Below are positions 7,721 to 14,251 of a stretch of DNA of 23,356 nt, one piece after another. The position numbers and the translations under genes were made by a program. Every line of letters starts with the position of its first letter. Within the stretch, counting starts at the first letter, position 1. Source of the stretch: an uncultured Chromatiaceae bacterium. GTDB taxonomy: Bacteria > Pseudomonadota > Gammaproteobacteria > Enterobacterales > Alteromonadaceae. The notes below the pieces were generated by a model, which did no database searches, had not been told where the DNA came from, and saw nothing but the letters and a program-made list of their open reading frames with translations. The stretch is taken from positions 1 to 23,356 of the forward strand of contig CAMLRA010000051.1 of the NCBI GenBank assembly GCA_946482325.1. Reading direction: 5' to 3'.

Positions 7721-7777
7721 TGCTATGCCACCACCTCTGATTTACAAAAGAATTTGATTGCTCTAGTCTGAAGTACC
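7721..7777 (+). repeat. Diverged duplicate of the precursor 1 promoter region
   Basis: Bases 7738-7777 match 7274-7313 at 28 of 40 positions without gaps, including an exact 12-base run (TGATTTACAAAA) and the block TGC-CTAGT-TG-A--ACC. With a one-base gap the likeness extends left to a shared TGCTA (7256 and 7721). The -10 itself (TATAAC) is not preserved in this copy. Confidence 0.6.
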
Positions 7778-7821
7778 TATCACGATACCGTGAAAGGTCA
7801 TCTCTGCATTGCGACCAAAGC

Positions 7822-7880
7822 ATGAAAATCGTGTACAGTTCAGCTTCGGCATGTTGATGGTACCAACGATAGTTTGCTGG
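7822..7880 (+). pseudogene. Possible frameshifted remnant of a third borosin precursor core
   Basis: Downstream of the promoter-like copy, 7841-7877 resembles precursor 1 at 7531-7561: CAGC-TC---TGTTG, then ATGG, then an exact CGATAGTT, with a one-base loss and a six-base insertion. Read in the precursor frame it gives SASAC then a stop; after a one-base shift it gives MVPTIVC, against STCCMAIVA in precursor 1. Most of the leader would be deleted. The match is short, so this is tentative. Confidence 0.33.
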
Positions 7881-7941
7881 AGGGCTCTGCAGCATCAATC
7901 TTGATAGTTATTTACTAACAATTGATTAATAAGGAATAGTT

Positions 7942-8205
7942 ATGTCAAATGTCATTCAGATGCTGGAACAAATGGCGATCAGCACCGGGCTTCAGACACA
8001 GCGTAATGAAATCATCAGCACGCTGGCAGCCGCTCATCAGTTATCAGCAGAGCTCGAAGCGGCAATTGTGCAGGCAGATCTGTCTGGATTGATTGTGATC
8101 GCCGGCGCAAACGGCGGTGGCGCCCCTTTTATTGTTGCCCCGGATGACGGCGAAGCGCCGGCGGATGACGATGAAGAAGAAGAACAAAAGAAAATCAGTC
8201 ACTAA
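7942..8205 (+). CDS. Borosin precursor peptide 2
   Basis: This 87-residue protein, the same length as precursor 1, has an AAGGA Shine-Dalgarno 6 bases before the ATG. The two align without gaps, sharing MS, Q6, L8, AI (12-13), QR (20-21), I25, LA (28-29), H32, L34, D46, LI (50-51), the IVAPD motif at 64-68, and a final His. The likely core region (about 50-74) is LIVIAGANGGGAPFIVAPDD, rich in the small and beta-branched residues methylated in borosins, with a glycine stretch not found in precursor 1. It is followed by an acidic run (DDDEEEE, 75-81) and a basic QKKISH end. The stop is 18 bases before the diguanylate cyclase start, suggesting cotranscription. Confidence 0.8.
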   Translation: MSNVIQMLEQMAISTGLQTQRNEIISTLAAAHQLSAELEAAIVQADLSGLIVIAGANGGGAPFIVAPDDGEAPADDDEEEEQKKISH

Positions 8206-8223
8206 ATCAGGTTGAATAGTTGC

Positions 8224-9996
8224 ATGCAAAAGGTTATTCGGTTGTTGCTGTTGTGCTGTGTGTTCATGTCACAGCAGGGGACAGCTCAGCAAAGTAGCGA
8301 CATCGAAGCACTGTTAACAGAAGCAGATGAAGTTCGTAGTGCCGACCCGGTTGCATTTGATAACCTATTAAGTCAATTAAAGTTGGCGACAGCAGTGATG
8401 TCGCCAACTCAAATTGACCACTTAAACTTCCTTAAGGCTTACAAAGACGCTTACAGTGGTCAGTACAAGCTGTCTGAACCCGTATTGCAGGCATTAATTA
8501 CCAACGGCAAAACCCCAATACTGCGTTTCAGAGCAGCATTTACACTGGCGAATATTCAAATCATTCAACGACAGTTTATCCCGGCATTTTCCAATCTAAC
8601 GCTGGCACTGACGCATTTACCTGATATTGAAGATGAAAAATGGCGCATTCAGGCGCTGATTTCGATTGCTTTTACTTACATGGAAGCCGGGATCTATCAG
8701 GAAACGCAGGAATATTTAGATCAAGTTAAAAAGTACCCGCTGACCGGCAGAGACAATTGTCTGGTTCAATCATTCAGTTTGCAGAACAACCAACATCTCG
8801 GTCTTGTCATTGAAGCAAATGAGATTGTCGCTGCTGAACAAGCCTGCGCTGCTGCCAACGAAGCAACTATGCTTGCCATAGTTAAGTTACAGCATGTTAG
8901 ATTACTAATTAAAAACAAAGATTTAAACGGCGCACTGGCGGCATTACTAAAGCTTGAGACTGAAATTGAACTCACCCGTTTTCCCCGCACTGCGGCGGAA
9001 TATTATCAGTTACTCGGTGCTGTTTATGCAGAACTGGGGGAATTTAGTCATGCTGAAGCTGCATTGAGTAAAATGTATCAAACAGGCAATACGATTGATT
9101 ACAGCTTGCCAATCGTCGCAGGCTTAAAACTACAGGCCAGTATTGCTGCGCAGCAAATGGATTTTAAGAAAGCCTATCAACTGCACCAAAGATACACAGA
9201 CGCTGAGCAGGCGTTGCGGGATGACAGTGCCAACCGCCTATTGGCTTATCAGTTAGCCAAAGGCGAATTACTGAAAAAAAATCAGCAACTGAAATTGATG
9301 AAAGAAGAATTCCGCGTCATTGAACTGGAAAATCAGCTGAAACAACAACAGGCGCAGCGCGACAGTTTGTACATAGGCCTGCTCAGCTTTGCCAGTATTT
9401 TATTGGTTTATGTCAGCTATCGTCTGATCCGCCGGCACCGTTTTTATAAACTGGCTGCGGAAAACGACGGTCTGACTGGCATCAGCAACCGGCACTTTTT
9501 TGACTTGCAGCTGCAAAAGCAGGTGAAACGCTGTAAACAACAGCAAAAATCATTGGGTGTGATCGTATTCGATTTAGATTTTTTTAAATTGATCAATGAC
9601 AACTACGGGCACGACATTGGCGACAAGGCGCTGCAGGCCACTGTACGCATTTGTAACCACTTTATCCGCAGCGGCGATATTTTTGGCCGGATTGGTGGCG
9701 AAGAGTTTGCGATTGCGCTGCCGGATTGCCAGCCGGACAAAGTGTTAATGCTGGCTGAGATCTGCCGCGATGCGATAGAACAGCTCGATTGCAGCGAGTT
9801 CCAGAGCGGCCTGAAACTGACCGCCAGTTTTGGTGTGTCTTATAGCCAAATCAGCGGCTATCAGACGGCGGAGCTGATGCGCCATGCCGATCAGGCGCTT
9901 TATCTCGCCAAATACAATGGCCGCAACCGCGTCGAAAGTTATGACCAGATGCAGCCCCATCCGGGTCGACCACTGATTAATACACCGCTGCGTTAG
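8224..9996 (+). CDS. Periplasmic-TPR, membrane-anchored diguanylate cyclase
   Basis: This 590-residue protein has a signal peptide (1-22), a periplasmic all-helical TPR-like region (about 25-345), a coiled-coil stretch (about 345-378), one membrane helix (about 382-400) and a cytosolic GGDEF domain. The active-site motif is GGEEF (491-495), an active variant, and an inhibitory RxxD site (RSGD, 482-485) lies exactly five residues before it, so feedback by c-di-GMP is expected. It makes c-di-GMP from two GTP. ATG at 8224 is chosen; a TTG at 8212 is in frame but has the AGG right against it. It follows precursor 2 by 18 bases, so the periplasmic TPR domain could sense a peptide, perhaps the borosin product, by inference. 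It ends 26 bases from a convergent GGDEF-EAL gene with no terminator between them. Confidence 0.88.
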   Translation: MQKVIRLLLLCCVFMSQQGTAQQSSDIEALLTEADEVRSADPVAFDNLLSQLKLATAVMSPTQIDHLNFLKAYKDAYSGQYKLSEPVLQALITNGKTPILRFRAAFTLANIQIIQRQFIPAFSNLTLALTHLPDIEDEKWRIQALISIAFTYMEAGIYQETQEYLDQVKKYPLTGRDNCLVQSFSLQNNQHLGLVIEANEIVAAEQACAAANEATMLAIVKLQHVRLLIKNKDLNGALAALLKLETEIELTRFPRTAAEYYQLLGAVYAELGEFSHAEAALSKMYQTGNTIDYSLPIVAGLKLQASIAAQQMDFKKAYQLHQRYTDAEQALRDDSANRLLAYQLAKGELLKKNQQLKLMKEEFRVIELENQLKQQQAQRDSLYIGLLSFASILLVYVSYRLIRRHRFYKLAAENDGLTGISNRHFFDLQLQKQVKRCKQQQKSLGVIVFDLDFFKLINDNYGHDIGDKALQATVRICNHFIRSGDIFGRIGGEEFAIALPDCQPDKVLMLAEICRDAIEQLDCSEFQSGLKLTASFGVSYSQISGYQTAELMRHADQALYLAKYNGRNRVESYDQMQPHPGRPLINTPLR

Positions 9997-10022
9997 ACAA
10001 CAGTGCCGGTAGGTTTTATCGC

Positions 10023-12446
10023 TCAGGACAAGCGCAGAAAACCGTCCGGCACCTGCTCAAGCAGAAATTGTTTTAACTGCTCCTCATTCAGCGGCCTGGC
10101 AAAATAATAGCCCTGCCCGACATCACATTTGTGCTTTTTCAGCAGCTGCAACTGAGCGCGGTTTTCCACGCCTTCAGCCACGACCATTAATTCCAACTTC
10201 TGCACCATGGCAATAGTTGAGACGATGATCTGATAGTCCGCATCGTTTTCCAGCATGCCAAATACAAAGGATTTATCTATTTTGATAATGTCGACCGGCA
10301 TTTGTTTTAAGTAACTCAGACTGGAATAGCCGGTGCCGAAGTCGTCGATGGCAAAACAAAAGCCGATGGCTTTAAGCTGGCGCATCATCTGCAGCGTGGT
10401 TTCAATATTTTTCACCAAAGTGCGCTCAGTCAGTTCGAGCTCAAAATGATTGGCGGGCAGGCCAAACTCGTCGAGCAAGCCCTGCAGCACCTCTGGTAAC
10501 TGCGGGTCCAGAAATTGGCCGGCAGATAAATTAATCGCAATCCGGATATGCCGGAAACCCTGCTCGATCAGCTGTTGCACCAGCTCAAAGCTACGCCGGA
10601 ACACCCAATAGCCGAGCTCAACCATTTGCGGAGAATTCTCCAGCACACCGATAAACTCGTCCGGCGTCACGATGCCGCGCTGCGGATGTGACCAGCGTAG
10701 CAGCGCTTCAAAGCCCACCAGCCGGCCGGTCGACAACTCAATCTGCGGCTGCAGCACCAGGTAAAACTGTTGCAAACGGATGGCGTCTTTGATGTCGCTC
10801 TCCAGCTGAATGCGGCTCGACAGTCGCTGATACATCTGCTGGTCATAACCGGTAAAAGCAGCACCGCCCTGCTCTTTGGCGTTGTACATCGCAATATCCG
10901 CCTGGCGGATTAAATCGTCCGGCAGCGCCAAAGGATCGGACGACATCGCCACACCGATACTGCCGGAGACATAAAACAGTTGACCGTTCAGTTCAACCGG
11001 CTGCTGAAACGCTTGCAGGATGCGGTTGGCGACTTCAGCCGGATGTTCGTCAGACATCACATCAGGCAACACCAGCACAAATTCGTCGCCGCCAAACCTC
11101 GAAGCCAAATCGGTAGGCCGGATACAGGTTTTCAGCCGGTTAGCGGCTTCAACCAGCAGTAAATCTCCGGCGGCATGGCCTTGGGTATCATTGACCAGCT
11201 TAAAATTATCCAAATCAAGAAATAATACAGCGATCCGTCCAGGGTGCCGTTCAAGCGCCGCCAGATATTTTTTCAACTGAAACAGTAACATATTGCGATT
11301 CGGCAGACCGGTCAGCAGGTCGTACATCGCGATGTTTTCCAGCTCGCGGGTGTTGTGTTCAATTTGCTGATGCAGATGTTCCAGCTCGAGGCTCAGCTGA
11401 TTGGCCGCCTTGCCCAGCACGTCCAGTTCGTCGGAAAATACCAAAGGCGGCTTTTGGCTGTGGTCGCGAAATTCACGGAACTGGCGCTGCGCCAGCAGCG
11501 GCAGATGGCGCGCCATCTGTAATAAGCGCAGACTAAGCCGCTGGGTACTGAAATAAATCAGCACCGCTACCAGCACAAAACAGACCAAGGCAAAAATCAC
11601 AATCTGATATTGATAGTCCGCTTTGGTGCGGGCAAATTTGTTGGTATCGTCGACCAGCGCCAGATAATAGCCCTGGCCATTACCAACCAGAGGCAGAAAA
11701 CTAATCAGATAATGTTCGGCGCCAATCTGCACCGGCAAGCCGTTTTCGATGGCCTGTTTCACTGTGGCTTCGGCCGGTAGCGCCGAAAACACGGAGGCCA
11801 TCCGGCTGGCGTTAGATAAACTCAGCAGCTGCAGTTCACGGGCCGGCCGTTCGAGGTCGCCCTCTATCCGCACTATCGCGACTTCTGAACCTACACCTTG
11901 CTTCAGCGAAGCAAGCACATCCAGCAGTGTGGTCGACAACGCAGCTACCGCCACATCACCGTGTTGATTTTGCACTGGCACCAGCACCAGTTTGGCGCAG
12001 TGTTCAGCGCAGACGATTTCACTGAAAGGTTGCAGTTCCATCAGCACCTGCTGCACTGCCTGACGCACCCGGCCCGGCACTTCCGGTGTCGAGGCGTAAA
12101 GCAACACGCCGTCCTTATCAAATAACCATTGATGCTCGACATTCAGATGCAGTGCTATGGTGTCGTAATGCCGTGCCAGCGCCGTAGCAAAAGCGCTGAA
12201 ATCAGCTTGCTCGCGGATATTGGCCATGTCAGTAAAGGATTCGAGCCAGCTACGCAGCTGATTTTCCAGCAGCATATTCAGCAGTTCAAATTGTTGCTGG
12301 CGCAGCTGCAACTGCTTTTGTTGCTGCAAACGAAAGTCCTGCTCCATTTTCACAATGGCAAAACTGGTCAGAACCACCGTCATCAACAACAAAGCGCTTA
12401 AGGTCAGCGCCAGAATTTTCCAGGGTAAACTTAAAAATGGCCGCAT
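10023..12446 (-). CDS. Membrane GGDEF-EAL c-di-GMP enzyme with periplasmic sensor
   Basis: This 807-residue inner-membrane protein has a first membrane helix (about 10-32), a large periplasmic sensor region (33-280), a second helix (281-300), a HAMP-like linker, then GGDEF and EAL domains. GGDEF is at 452-456, with an RPTD inhibitory site five residues before it. The EAL domain (EALLR at 580) keeps ELTE, DDFGTGYSSLSYL, KIDKSF and EGVE, so both cyclase and phosphodiesterase activities are plausible. The gene starts 4 bases after the outer-membrane barrel gene, which itself overlaps a small PstS-like gene. The three form an operon, and the periplasmic binding-like protein is a candidate ligand-presenting partner, as NspS is for MbaA in Vibrio cholerae. 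Which activity dominates cannot be told. Confidence 0.92.
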   Translation of the reverse strand: MRPFLSLPWKILALTLSALLLMTVVLTSFAIVKMEQDFRLQQQKQLQLRQQQFELLNMLLENQLRSWLESFTDMANIREQADFSAFATALARHYDTIALHLNVEHQWLFDKDGVLLYASTPEVPGRVRQAVQQVLMELQPFSEIVCAEHCAKLVLVPVQNQHGDVAVAALSTTLLDVLASLKQGVGSEVAIVRIEGDLERPARELQLLSLSNASRMASVFSALPAEATVKQAIENGLPVQIGAEHYLISFLPLVGNGQGYYLALVDDTNKFARTKADYQYQIVIFALVCFVLVAVLIYFSTQRLSLRLLQMARHLPLLAQRQFREFRDHSQKPPLVFSDELDVLGKAANQLSLELEHLHQQIEHNTRELENIAMYDLLTGLPNRNMLLFQLKKYLAALERHPGRIAVLFLDLDNFKLVNDTQGHAAGDLLLVEAANRLKTCIRPTDLASRFGGDEFVLVLPDVMSDEHPAEVANRILQAFQQPVELNGQLFYVSGSIGVAMSSDPLALPDDLIRQADIAMYNAKEQGGAAFTGYDQQMYQRLSSRIQLESDIKDAIRLQQFYLVLQPQIELSTGRLVGFEALLRWSHPQRGIVTPDEFIGVLENSPQMVELGYWVFRRSFELVQQLIEQGFRHIRIAINLSAGQFLDPQLPEVLQGLLDEFGLPANHFELELTERTLVKNIETTLQMMRQLKAIGFCFAIDDFGTGYSSLSYLKQMPVDIIKIDKSFVFGMLENDADYQIIVSTIAMVQKLELMVVAEGVENRAQLQLLKKHKCDVGQGYYFARPLNEEQLKQFLLEQVPDGFLRLS

Positions 12447-12450
12447 AGGA

Positions 12451-13650
12451 TCAGAACCAATACATCAGTTGTACCGCCCAGATATCGTGCTGACGACTGC
12501 GGTTAATGTCGATGGCAGGGACCACATTAGGGCCCAGTCGGCCGGTGCCGGTGATCCAGTGATATTCCAGTTTCAACCGCAGGTTGCGGTCCAGCTCCTG
12601 TGTAATGCCGAGGCCCCAGTCTCGCTGATACCCAAAATAACGCGCGATCAGCCCGCCGCTTTGCAGTGGTAACAAAGCGCCACCGCGGTCATCTTTATTG
12701 GCGGTGTACCAGTCATAGCTGGCATACAGCCTGGTATTTTCCGACCAGTTATAACTACCTAGCAAAAATGCGCCCTGCGCAAACTGGTTACGGTTAAATC
12801 CGGGGAGATAAAAACCACGGGCAAATACCCGTTCCTGCATCAGTTCGCTGGACAATTCCCACAATTCTGCGCTGTAGCGCCAATTTGCCATCACCCGTTG
12901 TACGGTAAAATCACCGTCAAAAAACAGGTCAGGTTGTGCCTGACGATATTCAAAACCGGAATCGAGTAACGAGATGCCCCACTGTGTCTGACTGTTGGCC
13001 GGCCGGAAAAACAGCGTCGCCTGATGCACGTACTTTTGCTCAGTGTCGCCCCGTAGCTGTGTGGCAATAACCCGGCGCGCCATCTCTTTGCTGATTGGAA
13101 TAGCGCCATAACTCCAGATCATTTCAAACTCGCCAATCGCTGTCGTATTGGTCGATTGCAGGGCAATGCCGTCAGAACCGACGGCTATATCACGAAAAGC
13201 GTCAAAATATACTGACTGCGGCAGAATGATCATCGGCCTCGTCATCGGCACATCCCGGGTGCTGGAATAGAGCCAGTGCATGTTCTTAAAGCGCCCGGCA
13301 TACAAATTCAGCTGCCAGTCGAGGTTGTTCACTGCAGTCCAGTTCAGAAATAAATAATCGACCCGGCCGCCCGATGCATAACGGTTGCCACCATCCAGAT
13401 ACATCAGCTGGCCCGACAGGCGTAAATCAGCACTGAACTGATAACTACCATTGACGCCAAATTCAGTCAGTTCAGTACTGACTGCACCGTCATCATTAAC
13501 AAAATTGCTGTCACGGGCCTGCATCAGCCCCTGTGAGACAAAACCATGCCAGTGCCAGTTATCGGCCGCATGAGCGTCTGACAGACCGCACACTGCCAGC
13601 AGGCAAGCGCTAAGGCCTGATTGGAATGACTTTAACAACCTGAGTTTCAT
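12451..13650 (-). CDS. Outer-membrane beta-barrel, porin-like
   Basis: This 399-residue protein has a signal peptide ending AHA (residue 28). It then shows alternating amphipathic strands rich in aromatic residues (WHWHGFVSQGLMQARDSN, LNWTAVNNLDWQLNLYAGRF) and ends in a terminal Phe (QLMYWF), as outer-membrane barrels do. A GGGA lies 6 bases before the ATG, and the start overlaps the end of the PstS-like gene by 41 bases. The next gene downstream begins after 4 bases. I do not recognise the exact porin family or substrate. Its place between a periplasmic binding-like protein and a GGDEF-EAL sensor suggests a common envelope-sensing pathway, by inference. Confidence 0.8.
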   Translation of the reverse strand: MKLRLLKSFQSGLSACLLAVCGLSDAHAADNWHWHGFVSQGLMQARDSNFVNDDGAVSTELTEFGVNGSYQFSADLRLSGQLMYLDGGNRYASGGRVDYLFLNWTAVNNLDWQLNLYAGRFKNMHWLYSSTRDVPMTRPMIILPQSVYFDAFRDIAVGSDGIALQSTNTTAIGEFEMIWSYGAIPISKEMARRVIATQLRGDTEQKYVHQATLFFRPANSQTQWGISLLDSGFEYRQAQPDLFFDGDFTVQRVMANWRYSAELWELSSELMQERVFARGFYLPGFNRNQFAQGAFLLGSYNWSENTRLYASYDWYTANKDDRGGALLPLQSGGLIARYFGYQRDWGLGITQELDRNLRLKLEYHWITGTGRLGPNVVPAIDINRSRQHDIWAVQLMYWF

Positions 13651-14047
13651 CCTGTATCCCGATATAACCTATGGCACCTGGGGTTGCGGCGACTGCCTGC
13701 AACATAGCCTGTTGATCCTGTAATTCGGTAGGGGGCGTTCCTGTCCCGGAGTACGTCAGTTTTTGCCAGACCCGTTCCAGCTGATAAGGAAACAGCTGGA
13801 GTTGATCACGGCAGAATTGCAGATTGACCGCAGAGCGCGGTGCGAGGGTAAAAACACGAATGGCGACACCGTCCGGCCAAACGACCTGACGCATCAGATA
13901 AATGCTGCGTAACTGTGCCGGAGATAACGCATCGACCTGAACGGACGGATGCGCGATAACCCGAACCGGCGCCGAGAATTCTGCAGCAGGAGCCGCAACA
14001 GCAGCCTGACACCAGAGCAAGTAGAAACAGATAAATAACCTTTTCAC
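13610..14047 (-). CDS. Small PstS-like periplasmic binding protein
   Basis: This 145-residue protein resembles the short stand-alone phosphate-ABC-type substrate-binding family: VRVIAHPSVQVDALSPAQL, IYLMRQVVWPDG, YQLERVWQKLTYSG and a C-terminal GAIGYIG. The start is taken as GTG at 14047, which has an AAGGA 6 bases upstream and opens directly into a signal peptide ending AVAAP. The frame stays open to 14182, but that extension lacks such signals. No PstC, PstA or PstB genes are present, so transport is unlikely. As first gene of an operon with an outer-membrane barrel and a GGDEF-EAL protein it may serve as a ligand sensor. Ligand unknown; phosphate is only the family default. Confidence 0.78.
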   Translation of the reverse strand: MKRLFICFYLLWCQAAVAAPAAEFSAPVRVIAHPSVQVDALSPAQLRSIYLMRQVVWPDGVAIRVFTLAPRSAVNLQFCRDQLQLFPYQLERVWQKLTYSGTGTPPTELQDQQAMLQAVAATPGAIGYIGIQDETQVVKVIPIRP

Positions 14048-14114
14048 GATATCCTTCTGTGCTGAACCGTCTGGCAATTCAGGTTGTATCCGGGAACTCA
14101 AGGCCATAAAGCCG

Positions 14115-14143
14115 AGTATAGCCGACTTGGAAAAAAAACAAAA
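14115..14143 (-). promoter_or_regulatory. Putative promoter of the PstS-like / barrel / GGDEF-EAL operon
   Basis: On the minus strand a TATACT -10 (14115-14120) lies 67 bases before the GTG start. A weak TTTTGT -35 candidate (14138-14143) sits at 17-base spacing, within a long T-rich tract. Confidence 0.35.
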
Positions 14144-14205
14144 AAGAATGCTGTAAAACAATAGTTTACACAAAATTAGCAATCAGCATCGGATTTGATT
14201 GCGGC

Positions 14206-14231
14206 AAAAAATAAAGCCGGCAAAAGCCGGC
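14206..14231 (-). terminator. Intrinsic terminator of the choice-of-anchor I gene
   Basis: Read on the minus strand, GCCGGC-TTTT-GCCGGC (14231-14216) is followed directly by a T-rich run (TTTATTTTTT). It lies 20 bases after the lipoprotein stop codon. Confidence 0.8.
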
Positions 14232-14251
14232 CTTGTCGTAGCAAAGTGGAA

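Larger units (their letters stand above)
7629..7941. other. 313-base gap between the two precursor genes
   Basis: No intact gene is supported here. It holds, in order, a stem-loop (7650-7678), a diverged copy of the upstream region of precursor 1 (7721-7777), a small inverted repeat TCACG-ATAC-CGTGA (7780-7793), a possible frameshifted precursor-core remnant (7822-7880), and the AAGGA ribosome-binding site of precursor 2. I see no convincing promoter directly before precursor 2. A minus-strand open frame across 7536-7898 resembles nothing and covers precursor 1 coding sequence. Confidence 0.6.

Noticed and set aside
7536..7898. Open frame of 120 codons on the minus strand across precursor 1 and the intergenic gap
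   Set aside because: It overlaps the 3' end of precursor 1, has no recognisable domain and no Shine-Dalgarno, and its composition is unlike its neighbours; it is best explained as a shadow frame.
7901..7929. TTGATA / GATTAA pair as a promoter for precursor 2
   Set aside because: The -10 is poor and the implied transcription start falls almost on the ribosome-binding site.
7629..7941. Insertion sequence or attC-like site in the gap between precursors
   Set aside because: There are no paired terminal repeats, transposase remnants or target duplications; the stem-loop at 7650-7678 lacks attC box features.
9997..10022. Terminator between the convergent diguanylate cyclase and GGDEF-EAL genes
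   Set aside because: The 26-base gap has no stem with a T-run; transcripts may overlap or end inside the opposite gene.
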